DNA from: 67-14 sp020438345
GTDB taxonomy: Bacteria; Actinomycetota; Thermoleophilia; Solirubrobacterales; 70-9
Direction: 5' to 3'
NCBI GenBank assembly: GCA_937872475.1
Contig: CALMSY010000006.1
Coordinates: forward strand, 1 to 62,173
DNA: 62,173 nt
Part shown: positions 8,542 to 15,442 of the stretch, in pieces
How positions within the stretch are numbered: the first letter of the stretch is position 1
Layout: each line of letters opens with the position of its first letter
Made by a program: the position numbers and the translations under genes
Notes under the pieces: model-generated
Told to the model about the DNA's origin: nothing
Database searches by the model: none
The model's input: the letters and a program-made list of their open reading frames with translations, nothing else

Positions 8542-8567
8542 GTATCGAAAACCGGACCTTTCTCGTG
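8527..8567. repeat. right copy of direct repeat flanking the AbiEi-type gene
   Basis: About 41 bp closely matching 7332-7372 (shared GGTGTCACG, CTTAGGTAT, AAACCGG and TTTCTCGTG). The repeat includes the last four codons and stop of the AbiEi-type gene. Confidence 0.75.
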
Positions 8568-8576
8568 TCTCAGCAG

Positions 8577-8716
8577 GCGGGGGATGACGAATCCGGGTTG
8601 GCGCGGGGGATGACGTACTCGGGCTGGCGCGGGGGATGACGTACTCGGGCTGGTGCAGGGATGAGGAATCCGGGTTGGTGCAGGGATGGCGAATTCGGGT
8701 TGGTGCGGGGAGTTGG
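8577..8716. repeat. 25-26-bp tandem repeat array, about 5.5 copies
   Basis: Units of the form GCGGGGGATGACGTACTCGG plus GCTG, drifting to GTGCAGGGATGAGGAATCCGG in later copies. The array fills most of the gap between the AbiEi-type gene and the broken SDR gene. No coding potential is supported. Confidence 0.85.
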
Positions 8717-8769
8717 TCGGGCCGGTCAACCTTTTCGGGCTGGGCGGCCCGCTGGGTTAGGCTTCTCCC

Positions 8770-9435
8770 ATGCTCGTTTCAATCGTTGGTGGACATGGTC
8801 AGATCGCTCTCGCTCTTACCCGTCTGCTGGCCGCCGACGGTACGATTGTCCGCTCCCTGATCCGCAATCCTGGCCAGGCCACTGATGTTGAATTGGCGGG
8901 AGGAGTCGCGGTTGTGGTTGATTTCGAGTCGGCCTCTAACGAGGAGATCGACCGGGCGTTGGAATAGTCGGATGTCGTCGTTTTCGCCGCTGGTGCCGGT
9001 CCGGGCAGCGGAGTGGAACGCAAGGAAAGCGTTGACTACGGTGCGGCTGTCCGGCTGCGCGAGGCAGCCCAGCGAATTGGTGCTTCCCGGGATCAGGGCC
9101 CTCCTCGTTACGTGATGATTTCCGCCGTGCGGGCCGACCCTGCGTTTCCGGGTAATGATGTCTTCGCGGTGTATCAGCGGGCCAAGGGCAAGGCGGATGC
9201 CGATCTTCTCGCAAGTGGAATCGATCACCTGATCATTCGTCCGGTCAGGCTAACTGACGAACCGGCCACAGGTCAAATCAGCCTGGTCCGGGATGCGGAC
9301 CAACTCGACTCTGAAACGGTTCCACGGCTGGATGTCGCCGCGGTCCTCGCGGAAGTGATCAACCATCATCCCGAAGCTGGCGGTATCTGGAATCTCAGCA
9401 CCGGCGGAAAGCCGGTGATCCGGGCTTTCGCCTGA
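8770..9435 (+). pseudogene. NAD(P)-binding SDR/NmrA-like gene interrupted by an in-frame TAG
   Basis: Codons from ATG 8770 to 9435 read as one Rossmann protein: MLVSIVGGHGQIALALTRLL, then ALE-stop-SDVVVFAAGAGPGSGVERK and onward through YVMISAVRAD, VYQRAKGKADADLL and IIRPVRLTD to IWNLSTGG. A single TAG at 8965-8967 divides it without a frame change, exactly where family members read a charged or small residue before ADVVVFAAGAG. A TAGGCT hexamer lies 6 nt before the ATG, so the promoter seems intact. This is a recent nonsense mutation, a consensus error, or (unlikely) readthrough. The last codons are also the first unit of the tandem repeat that follows. Confidence 0.8.
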
Positions 9436-9635
9436 ACATCCCGCTGCCGGCGCGGGTCAGAATATTCCGCGGCCGGTGGGAAGCCGGTGATCCGGGCTTT
9501 GGTCCGACCTTCCCGCTGTAGGCGGGTCAGAGCATCCCGCTGCCGGCGGGAAGCCGGTGATCCGGGCTTTGGTCTGAACATCCCGCTGCCAGCGGGTCTG
9601 ACCTTCCCGCTGCCGGCGGGTCAGAACATTCCGGC
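9409..9635. repeat. about 70-bp tandem repeat with GC hairpins between convergent genes
   Basis: AAGCCGGTGATCCGGGCTTT recurs at 9409, 9481 and 9551 (periods 72 and 70). The intervening parts carry several TCCCGC-TGCCG-GCGGGA hairpins. The first unit is the 3' coding end of the SDR gene and the last reaches the stop of the convergent membrane-protein gene, so the array probably arose by duplicating a gene end. It could terminate transcription from both sides. Confidence 0.8.
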
Positions 9636-10100
9636 GGTGGTTTCAACGGCCCGCCAGAGGAGGAACGCGATCACCACACAGGCGAGGGTCATCACCGCGG
9701 TTTCACGGCGGATGATCGAGAGCCCGATTTCTTCCTGCTGGTCCGGTTCGAGTTCGGCGAACATCTCCCCGAGTTCCCTTGAGGTCTTCGGCTCAGTCGG
9801 GCTGAGCCGGTCACCGAGCTCCTGGCTCGCGGCGGCGCCACGCATCAGCTCGGCCATGAACGAAGCTACGACCGGCAGGAACACGTAGAGATAGTGGAGT
9901 TCATCGCTGGCCCGGTGCCCAAGCGCGTAGGTGACGCAGGCGAAAGCGACGAAGATGCCGGTGGCGACCTGCGCGGCCCGCAGCAGATACCAGAACGCGA
10001 CTGATGGCCGGTTCCTTTGCCAGGAGATCCCTCCGGTGATTCCCGCTATCAGGTTCATGGCGATAACCGCGATGCACAGGGCAGAGTAGGCGGTAAACAT
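9621..10100 (-). CDS. four-helix membrane protein of unknown function
   Basis: I do not recognise a family. Hydrophobic segments lie at about 2-24, 37-59, 69-88 and 133-151, with a hydrophilic acidic loop between the third and fourth containing SPTEPKTSRELGEMFAELEPDQQEEIG. ATG 10100 follows GGGCGGGATTGAG and is preferred over the TTG at 10115. It is transcribed divergently from the nuo operon, 140 bp away, and converges on the repeat array. A link to respiration is only positional. Confidence 0.6.
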   Translation of the reverse strand: MFTAYSALCIAVIAMNLIAGITGGISWQRNRPSVAFWYLLRAAQVATGIFVAFACVTYALGHRASDELHYLYVFLPVVASFMAELMRGAAASQELGDRLSPTEPKTSRELGEMFAELEPDQQEEIGLSIIRRETAVMTLACVVIAFLLWRAVETTAGMF

Positions 10101-10190
10101 CTCAATCCCGCCCAATGGAGTCGGATTTCGGCTTTTTTATGCGAAAAATCACTATGTAACGACTTGATACAAAGTCGGGCCTCTGAGGTG

Positions 10191-10196
10191 TATAAC
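10191..10196 (+). promoter_or_regulatory. candidate -10 element of the nuo operon
   Basis: TATAAC lies about 44 bp upstream of the nuoA start in an AT-richer pocket. TTGATA at 10164 would need a 21-bp spacer, too long for an ordinary sigma-70 promoter, so only the -10-like element is proposed. Confidence 0.3.
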
Positions 10197-10239
10197 CCAT
10201 GGTCAAGGGACAGCCTACGTTCCGCAAAGGACCCACTAC

Positions 10240-10620
10240 TTGCTCCACCAGTACCTCCCAGTTCTCGTCTTCGCAGCCCTCGGCATTCTTGTCGGCGGTG
10301 CCTTTGCGACCCTGAACCTGGTTTTGGGGCCGAAGAAAGTCAAGGGTGACGAGTCCAGCGCCTCGATCCGTCAACTCGACCCCTACGAATGTGGGCTTCC
10401 CTCAGAAATCTCGAGCACCTTTCGCTTCGGAGTCAGCTTCTACCTGATCGCCATGCTCTTCATCCTCTTCGACATCGAGGTTGTCTTCCTCTACCCGGTC
10501 GGGGCGATCCTCAAGTCGACCGATTCGGTTTTCGTGCTGGCCGAAGTGATCCTCTTCGTGGCGCTGCTCTTCGTAGCCCTCGTATACGTCTGGCGAAAGG
10601 GGGCACTGGATTGGAGATAG
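10240..10620 (+). CDS. nuoA: NADH-quinone oxidoreductase subunit A
   Basis: Membrane subunit of complex I, contributing to the quinone-site loop. It is 126 residues with three transmembrane helices. The conserved loop has DPYECGLPSE (with the reactive-loop Cys) and the second helix has FDIEVVFLYP. It starts at TTG 10240 after AAAGGA. It opens the 14-gene operon, and its TAG overlaps the start region of nuoB. Confidence 0.96.
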   Translation: MLHQYLPVLVFAALGILVGGAFATLNLVLGPKKVKGDESSASIRQLDPYECGLPSEISSTFRFGVSFYLIAMLFILFDIEVVFLYPVGAILKSTDSVFVLAEVILFVALLFVALVYVWRKGALDWR

Positions 10621-11321
10621 AACGACAGAAGCTCCGCGTCCACGCGCCGCTTGAACAGCCCGGCTCGCCCGAGGAGCTGAGGGCACGCCAGCTCAAGGCG
10701 CGAGACATGTTGCGCGGCGACCTGACCGGTGAGGATCTCGACAAGTACGTCGAGGAACGGGTTGTCACGACCACGCTCGAGAAGGTCCTGAACCAGGCCC
10801 GCGCCCATTCGATCTTTCCGGCAACCTTCGGCCTCGCCTGCTGTGCGATCGAGATGATGTCCACGGTCTCGCCGAGATATGACATCGCGCGTTTCGGAGC
10901 AGAGGCTTTTCGCGCATCGCCTCGCCAGGCCGACCTGCTGATCCTTTCCGGCCGGGTTTCGATCAAGATGGCACCCGTCGTCCGCCGCATCTACGATCAG
11001 ATGCTCGAACCGAAATGGGCGATTTCGATGGGCGCCTGTTCCTCCTCCGGCGGCATGTTCCAGAACTACGCCGTGGTTCAGGGAGCCGACAAATTCATGC
11101 CGGTGGACGTCCATGTCCCTGGCTGTCCGCCTCGCCCCGAAGCTCTGCTTTACGGGTTCACGAAGCTTCAGCAGAAAATCATGGGTAATGCCGACCCGGG
11201 ATGGCGTTCGCGCTACAACGCGCATGGCACCGAAGAATGGGCCCGGGGAGGCCCGGCTTCCAGCCCGTCCGGGGAAGCCCTGGAAGCCTATGAAAAGGCC
11301 CGGGAGGCTCTTGGTGCCTGA
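10611..11321 (+). CDS. nuoB: NADH-quinone oxidoreductase subunit B
   Basis: Peripheral-arm subunit that carries the N2 [4Fe-4S] cluster, the last electron donor to quinone. Ligands are visible: the tandem Cys77-Cys78 in FGLACCAIEMM, Cys143 in GACSSSGG and Cys172 in VPGCPPRPEALL. TTG 10611 after AAAGGGGG gives the natural N-terminus; the frame is open further upstream inside nuoA but that part is not NuoB-like. The C-terminal tail of about 40 residues is low-complexity. Confidence 0.96.
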   Translation: MEIERQKLRVHAPLEQPGSPEELRARQLKARDMLRGDLTGEDLDKYVEERVVTTTLEKVLNQARAHSIFPATFGLACCAIEMMSTVSPRYDIARFGAEAFRASPRQADLLILSGRVSIKMAPVVRRIYDQMLEPKWAISMGACSSSGGMFQNYAVVQGADKFMPVDVHVPGCPPRPEALLYGFTKLQQKIMGNADPGWRSRYNAHGTEEWARGGPASSPSGEALEAYEKAREALGA

Positions 11322-11976
11322 CGCGCCCGGACTTGAGCTGATCCTCGCCGAGATCAACCGCGAAACTCCCGGAGCCGTACTCGACACGAGCTTTGACCGG
11401 GAGCAGGCGGCCCTGATCGTCGATCCCGCCAAGGTGGTCGAGGTCCTGACCTGGCTGAAGGAGACGCCCGGCCAGGAGTACACCTTCCTCAGCTCGGTCC
11501 ACGGAGCCGATCACTTCCCTCTCACCCCGAGATTCGCCGTCCACTACGAACTCCTCAACCGGGACCGTTACGAACGCCTCCGGGTAAAAGTCGTTATCCC
11601 TGACCCTGAGGCGGCCGCTGCAGACGCGCCAAACTTCGCTTCGGATGCGGGGTCCGTTGGGGGTACCCCGGGAACTCCCGGCGAAGTCCGGCCCGGGATG
11701 CCCCCCACGAACCCCGCCCCAACCCCCAGCGTTGAGATGGACGGACAACTGTTGCCGGTGGTGCCGTCGGTTGTTGATTTGTTTCCGACCGCAGATTTCC
11801 AGGAGCGGGAGGTCTATGACTTCTTCGGGATCGTCTTTGAGGGCCATCCCGATTTGCGCCGGATCCTGATGCCGGAGGATTACCTCGGCTGGCCGCAGCG
11901 CCGGGACTTCCCGGTCGGTGGCGAGCCGGTGATTTTCACCCGTGACGAAGTGACCAACCCGGGCTGGTGGCAGTAA
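11314..11976 (+). CDS. nuoC: NADH-quinone oxidoreductase subunit C with palindromic-element insert
   Basis: Peripheral-arm subunit beside NuoD. Conserved C-terminal signature: ADFQEREVYDFFGIVFEGHPDLRRILMPEDY. GTG 11314 follows CGGGAGG and overlaps the nuoB end by 8 bp. Residues about 112-135 (AGSVGGTPGTPGEVRPGMPP onward) form a Gly/Pro/Thr-rich insert between conserved parts of the fold. It is encoded by a 71-bp near-palindrome also found in nuoG. The reading frame is intact, so the subunit is probably functional with the insert looping out. Confidence 0.94.
   Translation: MPDAPGLELILAEINRETPGAVLDTSFDREQAALIVDPAKVVEVLTWLKETPGQEYTFLSSVHGADHFPLTPRFAVHYELLNRDRYERLRVKVVIPDPEAAAADAPNFASDAGSVGGTPGTPGEVRPGMPPTNPAPTPSVEMDGQLLPVVPSVVDLFPTADFQEREVYDFFGIVFEGHPDLRRILMPEDYLGWPQRRDFPVGGEPVIFTRDEVTNPGWWQ
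11647..11717. mobile_element. in-frame palindromic repeat element (copy in nuoC)
   Basis: A 71-bp segment with outer arms GCGGGGTCCGTTGGGGGTACC and a degenerate complement ending in CCCCCCACGAACCCCGC, around a core containing GGCGAAGTCCGGCC. The same arms and core occur in nuoG (17515-17573) with the core reversed. Length and frame keep nuoC open. The pattern resembles palindromic elements known to insert into genes, such as Rickettsia RPEs, but shares no sequence with them that I can recognise. Confidence 0.7.
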
Positions 11977-13281
11977 ATGGCAAGGGTTGAAGACACACTC
12001 CACGATCGCGAGGTCCGTCAGGCCGGGTCTCTGCGGGATGAAGAGATCACGGTCGCCGACTTCACCACCGAACTCGCGGACCGGATTCCCGGGGTTGAAT
12101 TCGAGCTTGAACCGGAGCAGGAGATGCTCACGGTCAACATGGGCCCCCATCACCCGGCCACCCACGGCGTGCTCCGGCTGGTTGTCAACCTCGAGGGCGA
12201 AGTGGTCAAGGACCTGAAGCCCGTGATCGGTTACGTCCACACCGGGATCGAGAAATCCTGCGAGCAGATGACCTATTGGAAGGCAATCCCCTTCGTCGAG
12301 CGGATGGATTACCTCTCGTACTTCTTCAACATGCAGGCCTATGTCGGTGCGGTCGAGAAGCTGATCGGACTCGAAGTGCCCCGCCGGGCCCAGTACCTGC
12401 GGGTGCTTCACATGGAACTGAACCGGCTTCATTCCCATCTTGTCTGGCTCGGGACCACGGCGCTCGACCTCGGCGCAATGGGTGTCTACTTCTACTGTTT
12501 CCGTGACCGTGACCGGGTGCTTGACACCTTCGAGATGTCTACCGGCCAGCGGATGCACACCCGGTACTTCCAGATCGGTGGCGTTGCCGAGGACATTCCG
12601 GCCGGGTTCGAGCAGAAAGTCCGCTCAACCATCGCACAGCTCAAGATCGGCATCGACCAGTACGAGGCACTCCTCGACAAGAACGAGATCTTCCTGATCC
12701 GGACCAAGGATGTCGGCGTGGTTGACCGCGAACGTCTGCTTGAACTCGGTGTGACCGGCCCTCTGCTCCGCGCTGCCGGAGACCCCTGGGATCTACGCAA
12801 GGAAGGGGGCTACCTCAGCTATCCGGAGCTTGACTTCGATATTCCGGTCGGCACCGTCGGCGACGGATACGACCGCTACCGGGTCCGGCTGACCGAGATG
12901 CGGGAGTCGATGAAGATCATCGAGCAATGTCTCGACGGATTGCCGGAAGGGCCCTGGATCGCCGATGACCGCAAGTATGCGCTGCCGCCGCGGTCGGAGC
13001 TGTCCACCTCGATGGAATCATTGATCCATCACTTCAAGCTGGTTACGGAAGGCTTCCGGGTCGATCCGGGCGAGGTTTACAACCCGATCGAATCGCCGCG
13101 TGGCGAACTCGGCTGTTTCGTGATGGCAGACGGATCCTCGAAGCCGGCCCGGGTTCACTTCCGTGAGCCCTCTTTTGTCAATCTCCAGGCTCTCGCCGAC
13201 ATGACTATCGGTGAGTATGTGGCTGACCTGATCCAGACCCTGGCGATGCTCGATCCGATCCTCGGAGGTATCGACCGATGA
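11977..13281 (+). CDS. nuoD: NADH-quinone oxidoreductase subunit D
   Basis: The 49-kDa subunit of complex I, forming the quinone-binding cavity with NuoB. It is 434 residues. Hallmarks: VNMGPHHPATHGVLRLVVNL, GYVHTGIEKSCE, ERMDYLSYFFNM, RAQYLRVLHMELNRLHSHLVW and the C-terminal ESPRGELGCFVMADGSSKPARVHFREPSF. An N-terminal extension of about 45 residues precedes the core. Its start directly follows the nuoC stop; its TGA overlaps nuoE (ATGA). Confidence 0.97.
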   Translation: MARVEDTLHDREVRQAGSLRDEEITVADFTTELADRIPGVEFELEPEQEMLTVNMGPHHPATHGVLRLVVNLEGEVVKDLKPVIGYVHTGIEKSCEQMTYWKAIPFVERMDYLSYFFNMQAYVGAVEKLIGLEVPRRAQYLRVLHMELNRLHSHLVWLGTTALDLGAMGVYFYCFRDRDRVLDTFEMSTGQRMHTRYFQIGGVAEDIPAGFEQKVRSTIAQLKIGIDQYEALLDKNEIFLIRTKDVGVVDRERLLELGVTGPLLRAAGDPWDLRKEGGYLSYPELDFDIPVGTVGDGYDRYRVRLTEMRESMKIIEQCLDGLPEGPWIADDRKYALPPRSELSTSMESLIHHFKLVTEGFRVDPGEVYNPIESPRGELGCFVMADGSSKPARVHFREPSFVNLQALADMTIGEYVADLIQTLAMLDPILGGIDR

Positions 13282-14033
13282 GTCCCGTGATGCCTTCGGA
13301 CTTTGATCCGGAAAACGCAGAACCGGAAGGTTTCGTCTCACCCGGGCTGCCGGTAGACAAGGCCAGCACTTCCGGTCGCCTGCCGATCGGTGATCCGGAA
13401 CAGATCCCTGATCCGGCCGAGGTTGACATCCCGGATGACCTGCGTGACCAGATCCAGGCGATCGTCGACAAATACCCGGATCGCGATCACAAGGGCAGCC
13501 CGAAATCTGCTTCGATCCCGGTGCTCTGGATCATTCAGCGACGCTATGGCTGGTGCACCCCGGAGGGGATTGTCCAGGCTGCCGCCGTGATGCAGGTGAC
13601 CCCGGCCTATCTCGAGTCAGTCGCTTCCTTTTACGACCTGCTGCGAACCAGCCCCCAGGGTGAGCATCAGGTTCTCGTCTGCACCAACATCGCCTGCTGG
13701 ATGCGGGGTGGCGACGAGTTGCTCGACTCTTTCTGCGCGAAGACCGGTGCCGACCTGGAAGCCGCCGGTCACGGCGGCGCGCTTTCGGAGGACGGCAGGA
13801 TTCTGGTTTCCGGATTCGAGTGCCTCGGTGCCTGCGATCTCGCGCCGATGGCATCGGTAGACGAGCGCTACTTCGGTCCGCTGGAGAACGCTGATGCTTC
13901 GACCATCGTCGACCAGCTCGAATCGGGCGCCGAAGTCCTGCCGGAAAAGGCACTCGACCGTCGCGGGCTCGCTGGTGGCGTCGCTGACTCAAGCGACCCC
14001 CGGGTTGTGGACGGGAAGGGGCCGAACCAGTGA
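13278..14033 (+). CDS. nuoE: NADH-quinone oxidoreductase subunit E
   Basis: The 24-kDa thioredoxin-like subunit with the N1a [2Fe-2S] cluster. Ligands: Cys135 and Cys140 in CTNIAC, Cys182 and Cys186 in ECLGAC. At 251 residues it is longer than typical NuoE (about 160-180), with an extra N-terminal segment of about 50 residues and a C-terminal extension of about 40. It overlaps nuoD by 4 bp and nuoF by 4 bp. Confidence 0.95.
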   Translation: MSPVMPSDFDPENAEPEGFVSPGLPVDKASTSGRLPIGDPEQIPDPAEVDIPDDLRDQIQAIVDKYPDRDHKGSPKSASIPVLWIIQRRYGWCTPEGIVQAAAVMQVTPAYLESVASFYDLLRTSPQGEHQVLVCTNIACWMRGGDELLDSFCAKTGADLEAAGHGGALSEDGRILVSGFECLGACDLAPMASVDERYFGPLENADASTIVDQLESGAEVLPEKALDRRGLAGGVADSSDPRVVDGKGPNQ

Positions 14034-15442
14034 GTGAAGTGAACGGCAACGGCGGAGCAGTTGAAGAAACCCGCGTGCTCCTGCGCCACGCAGAGGACCC
14101 AAAGATGGCCAGCCTTGAAGGCTATGAATCCTATGGCGGGTATCGGGTCCTGAAAAAGGCGCTGAAGGAAATCGAGCCGGAGTGGATCGTGGGCGAACTT
14201 GAGGAATCAGGTCTTCGCGGCCGCGGAGGTGCCGGGTTCTCGATGGGCAAGAAGGTTTCGTTTTTGCCCCATACCGACGACGCCAAGTACCTCTGCTGCA
14301 ACGCTGACGAATCCGAGCCGGGAGCCTTCAAAGACCGTGAATTGATGCAGCGCAACCCGCATCAGTTGATCGAGGGAATGATCATTTCCAGTTTCGCAGC
14401 CAGCATCGGCCATGCCTTCATCTTCATCCGCGGTGAATATGACGAACAGGCCGACATCCTCGACCATGCGGTCGAGGAGGCTTACGAGGCCGGTTACCTC
14501 GGAAACAACATTCTCGGTTCCGGTTTCAATCTGGAACTGGTCGTTCACCGCGGCGCCGGCGCTTACATCTGCGGCGAGGAAACCGCACTGCTCGACGCGC
14601 TGGAAGGAAAGCGCGGCAACCCGCGCCTGAAGCCCCCGTTCCCGGCGGTCCAGGGCCTTTACGGCGGTCCGACCCTGATCAACAACGTCGAGACCCTCAG
14701 CAACGTCAGTCACATCGTCGCCAATGGTGCCGATTGGTTCAAGAGCTTCGGGACCGAACAGTCACCCGGCACCAAGGTCGTCTCGGTTTCCGGTTGCGTC
14801 AAACGTCCCGGCAACTACGAGGTTGAGCTGGGTGTGACCCTCCGCGACCTGATCTTCGGCCTGGCCGGCGGCCCGCTCGACGGCCACGAGATCAAAGCCT
14901 TTTACCCCGGCGGTTCCTCCTCGCCGGTCCTGACCCCGGCCGAACTCGACCTGCCCTACTCCTTCGAGGCGATGGCAGAGGCCGGCTCGATGCTTGGCTC
15001 CGGCTCGATCATCGTCGCCGACGACTCGGTCTCGATCCCGCGGATGGCCAAGCGCACCTCGAAGTTCTACCGGCATGAATCCTGCGGCAAATGCACCCCC
15101 TGCCGCGAGGGAACAAGCTGGACCGACAAGATGCTTGAGCGGGTCTGCACCGGCGAAGCGACGCCGATGGACCTCGACATCATTTCCTCGGTTCAGGACA
15201 ACATCATGGGTAACTGCCTCTGCGTGCTCGGTGACGCGATGGCGATGCCGGTCAGCTCGATGGTCAAGAAGTTCCGGGACGAGTTTGAAGAGACGATTGC
15301 CGAGGAAGCCGCGAAGACCTGGTCGTTTGACGGCCTTGAGGCGGTGGACGGGCAAGAGCCCGGGCCTGGTGGGATGAGTCAGAAAACCCTGCGACGGGAG
15401 CGGTTGGCTGGTCGCTCGATCCCTGGCGAGGGTGTCAGCTGA
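14030..15442 (+). CDS. nuoF: NADH-quinone oxidoreductase subunit F
   Basis: The 51-kDa NADH- and FMN-binding subunit, the electron entry point of complex I. Visible: GLRGRGGAGFSMGKK (nucleotide loop), ADESEPGAFKDRE, GAGAYICGEETALL and the N3 [4Fe-4S] motif CGKCTPCREGT with a fourth Cys in NCLCVLGDA. It starts at GTG 14030, overlapping the nuoE stop. The final 35 residues are a basic, poorly conserved tail. Confidence 0.97.
   Translation: MSEVNGNGGAVEETRVLLRHAEDPKMASLEGYESYGGYRVLKKALKEIEPEWIVGELEESGLRGRGGAGFSMGKKVSFLPHTDDAKYLCCNADESEPGAFKDRELMQRNPHQLIEGMIISSFAASIGHAFIFIRGEYDEQADILDHAVEEAYEAGYLGNNILGSGFNLELVVHRGAGAYICGEETALLDALEGKRGNPRLKPPFPAVQGLYGGPTLINNVETLSNVSHIVANGADWFKSFGTEQSPGTKVVSVSGCVKRPGNYEVELGVTLRDLIFGLAGGPLDGHEIKAFYPGGSSSPVLTPAELDLPYSFEAMAEAGSMLGSGSIIVADDSVSIPRMAKRTSKFYRHESCGKCTPCREGTSWTDKMLERVCTGEATPMDLDIISSVQDNIMGNCLCVLGDAMAMPVSSMVKKFRDEFEETIAEEAAKTWSFDGLEAVDGQEPGPGGMSQKTLRRERLAGRSIPGEGVS

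Noticed and set aside
10164..10196. TTGATA-TATAAC as a full sigma-70 promoter for nuo
   Set aside because: The 21-bp spacer is too long; only the -10-like element was kept.
10491..11483. Long open frame antisense to nuoA-C (330 codons)
   Set aside because: Shadow of high-GC coding on the other strand; nuoA-C are unmistakable and the antisense product has no family features.
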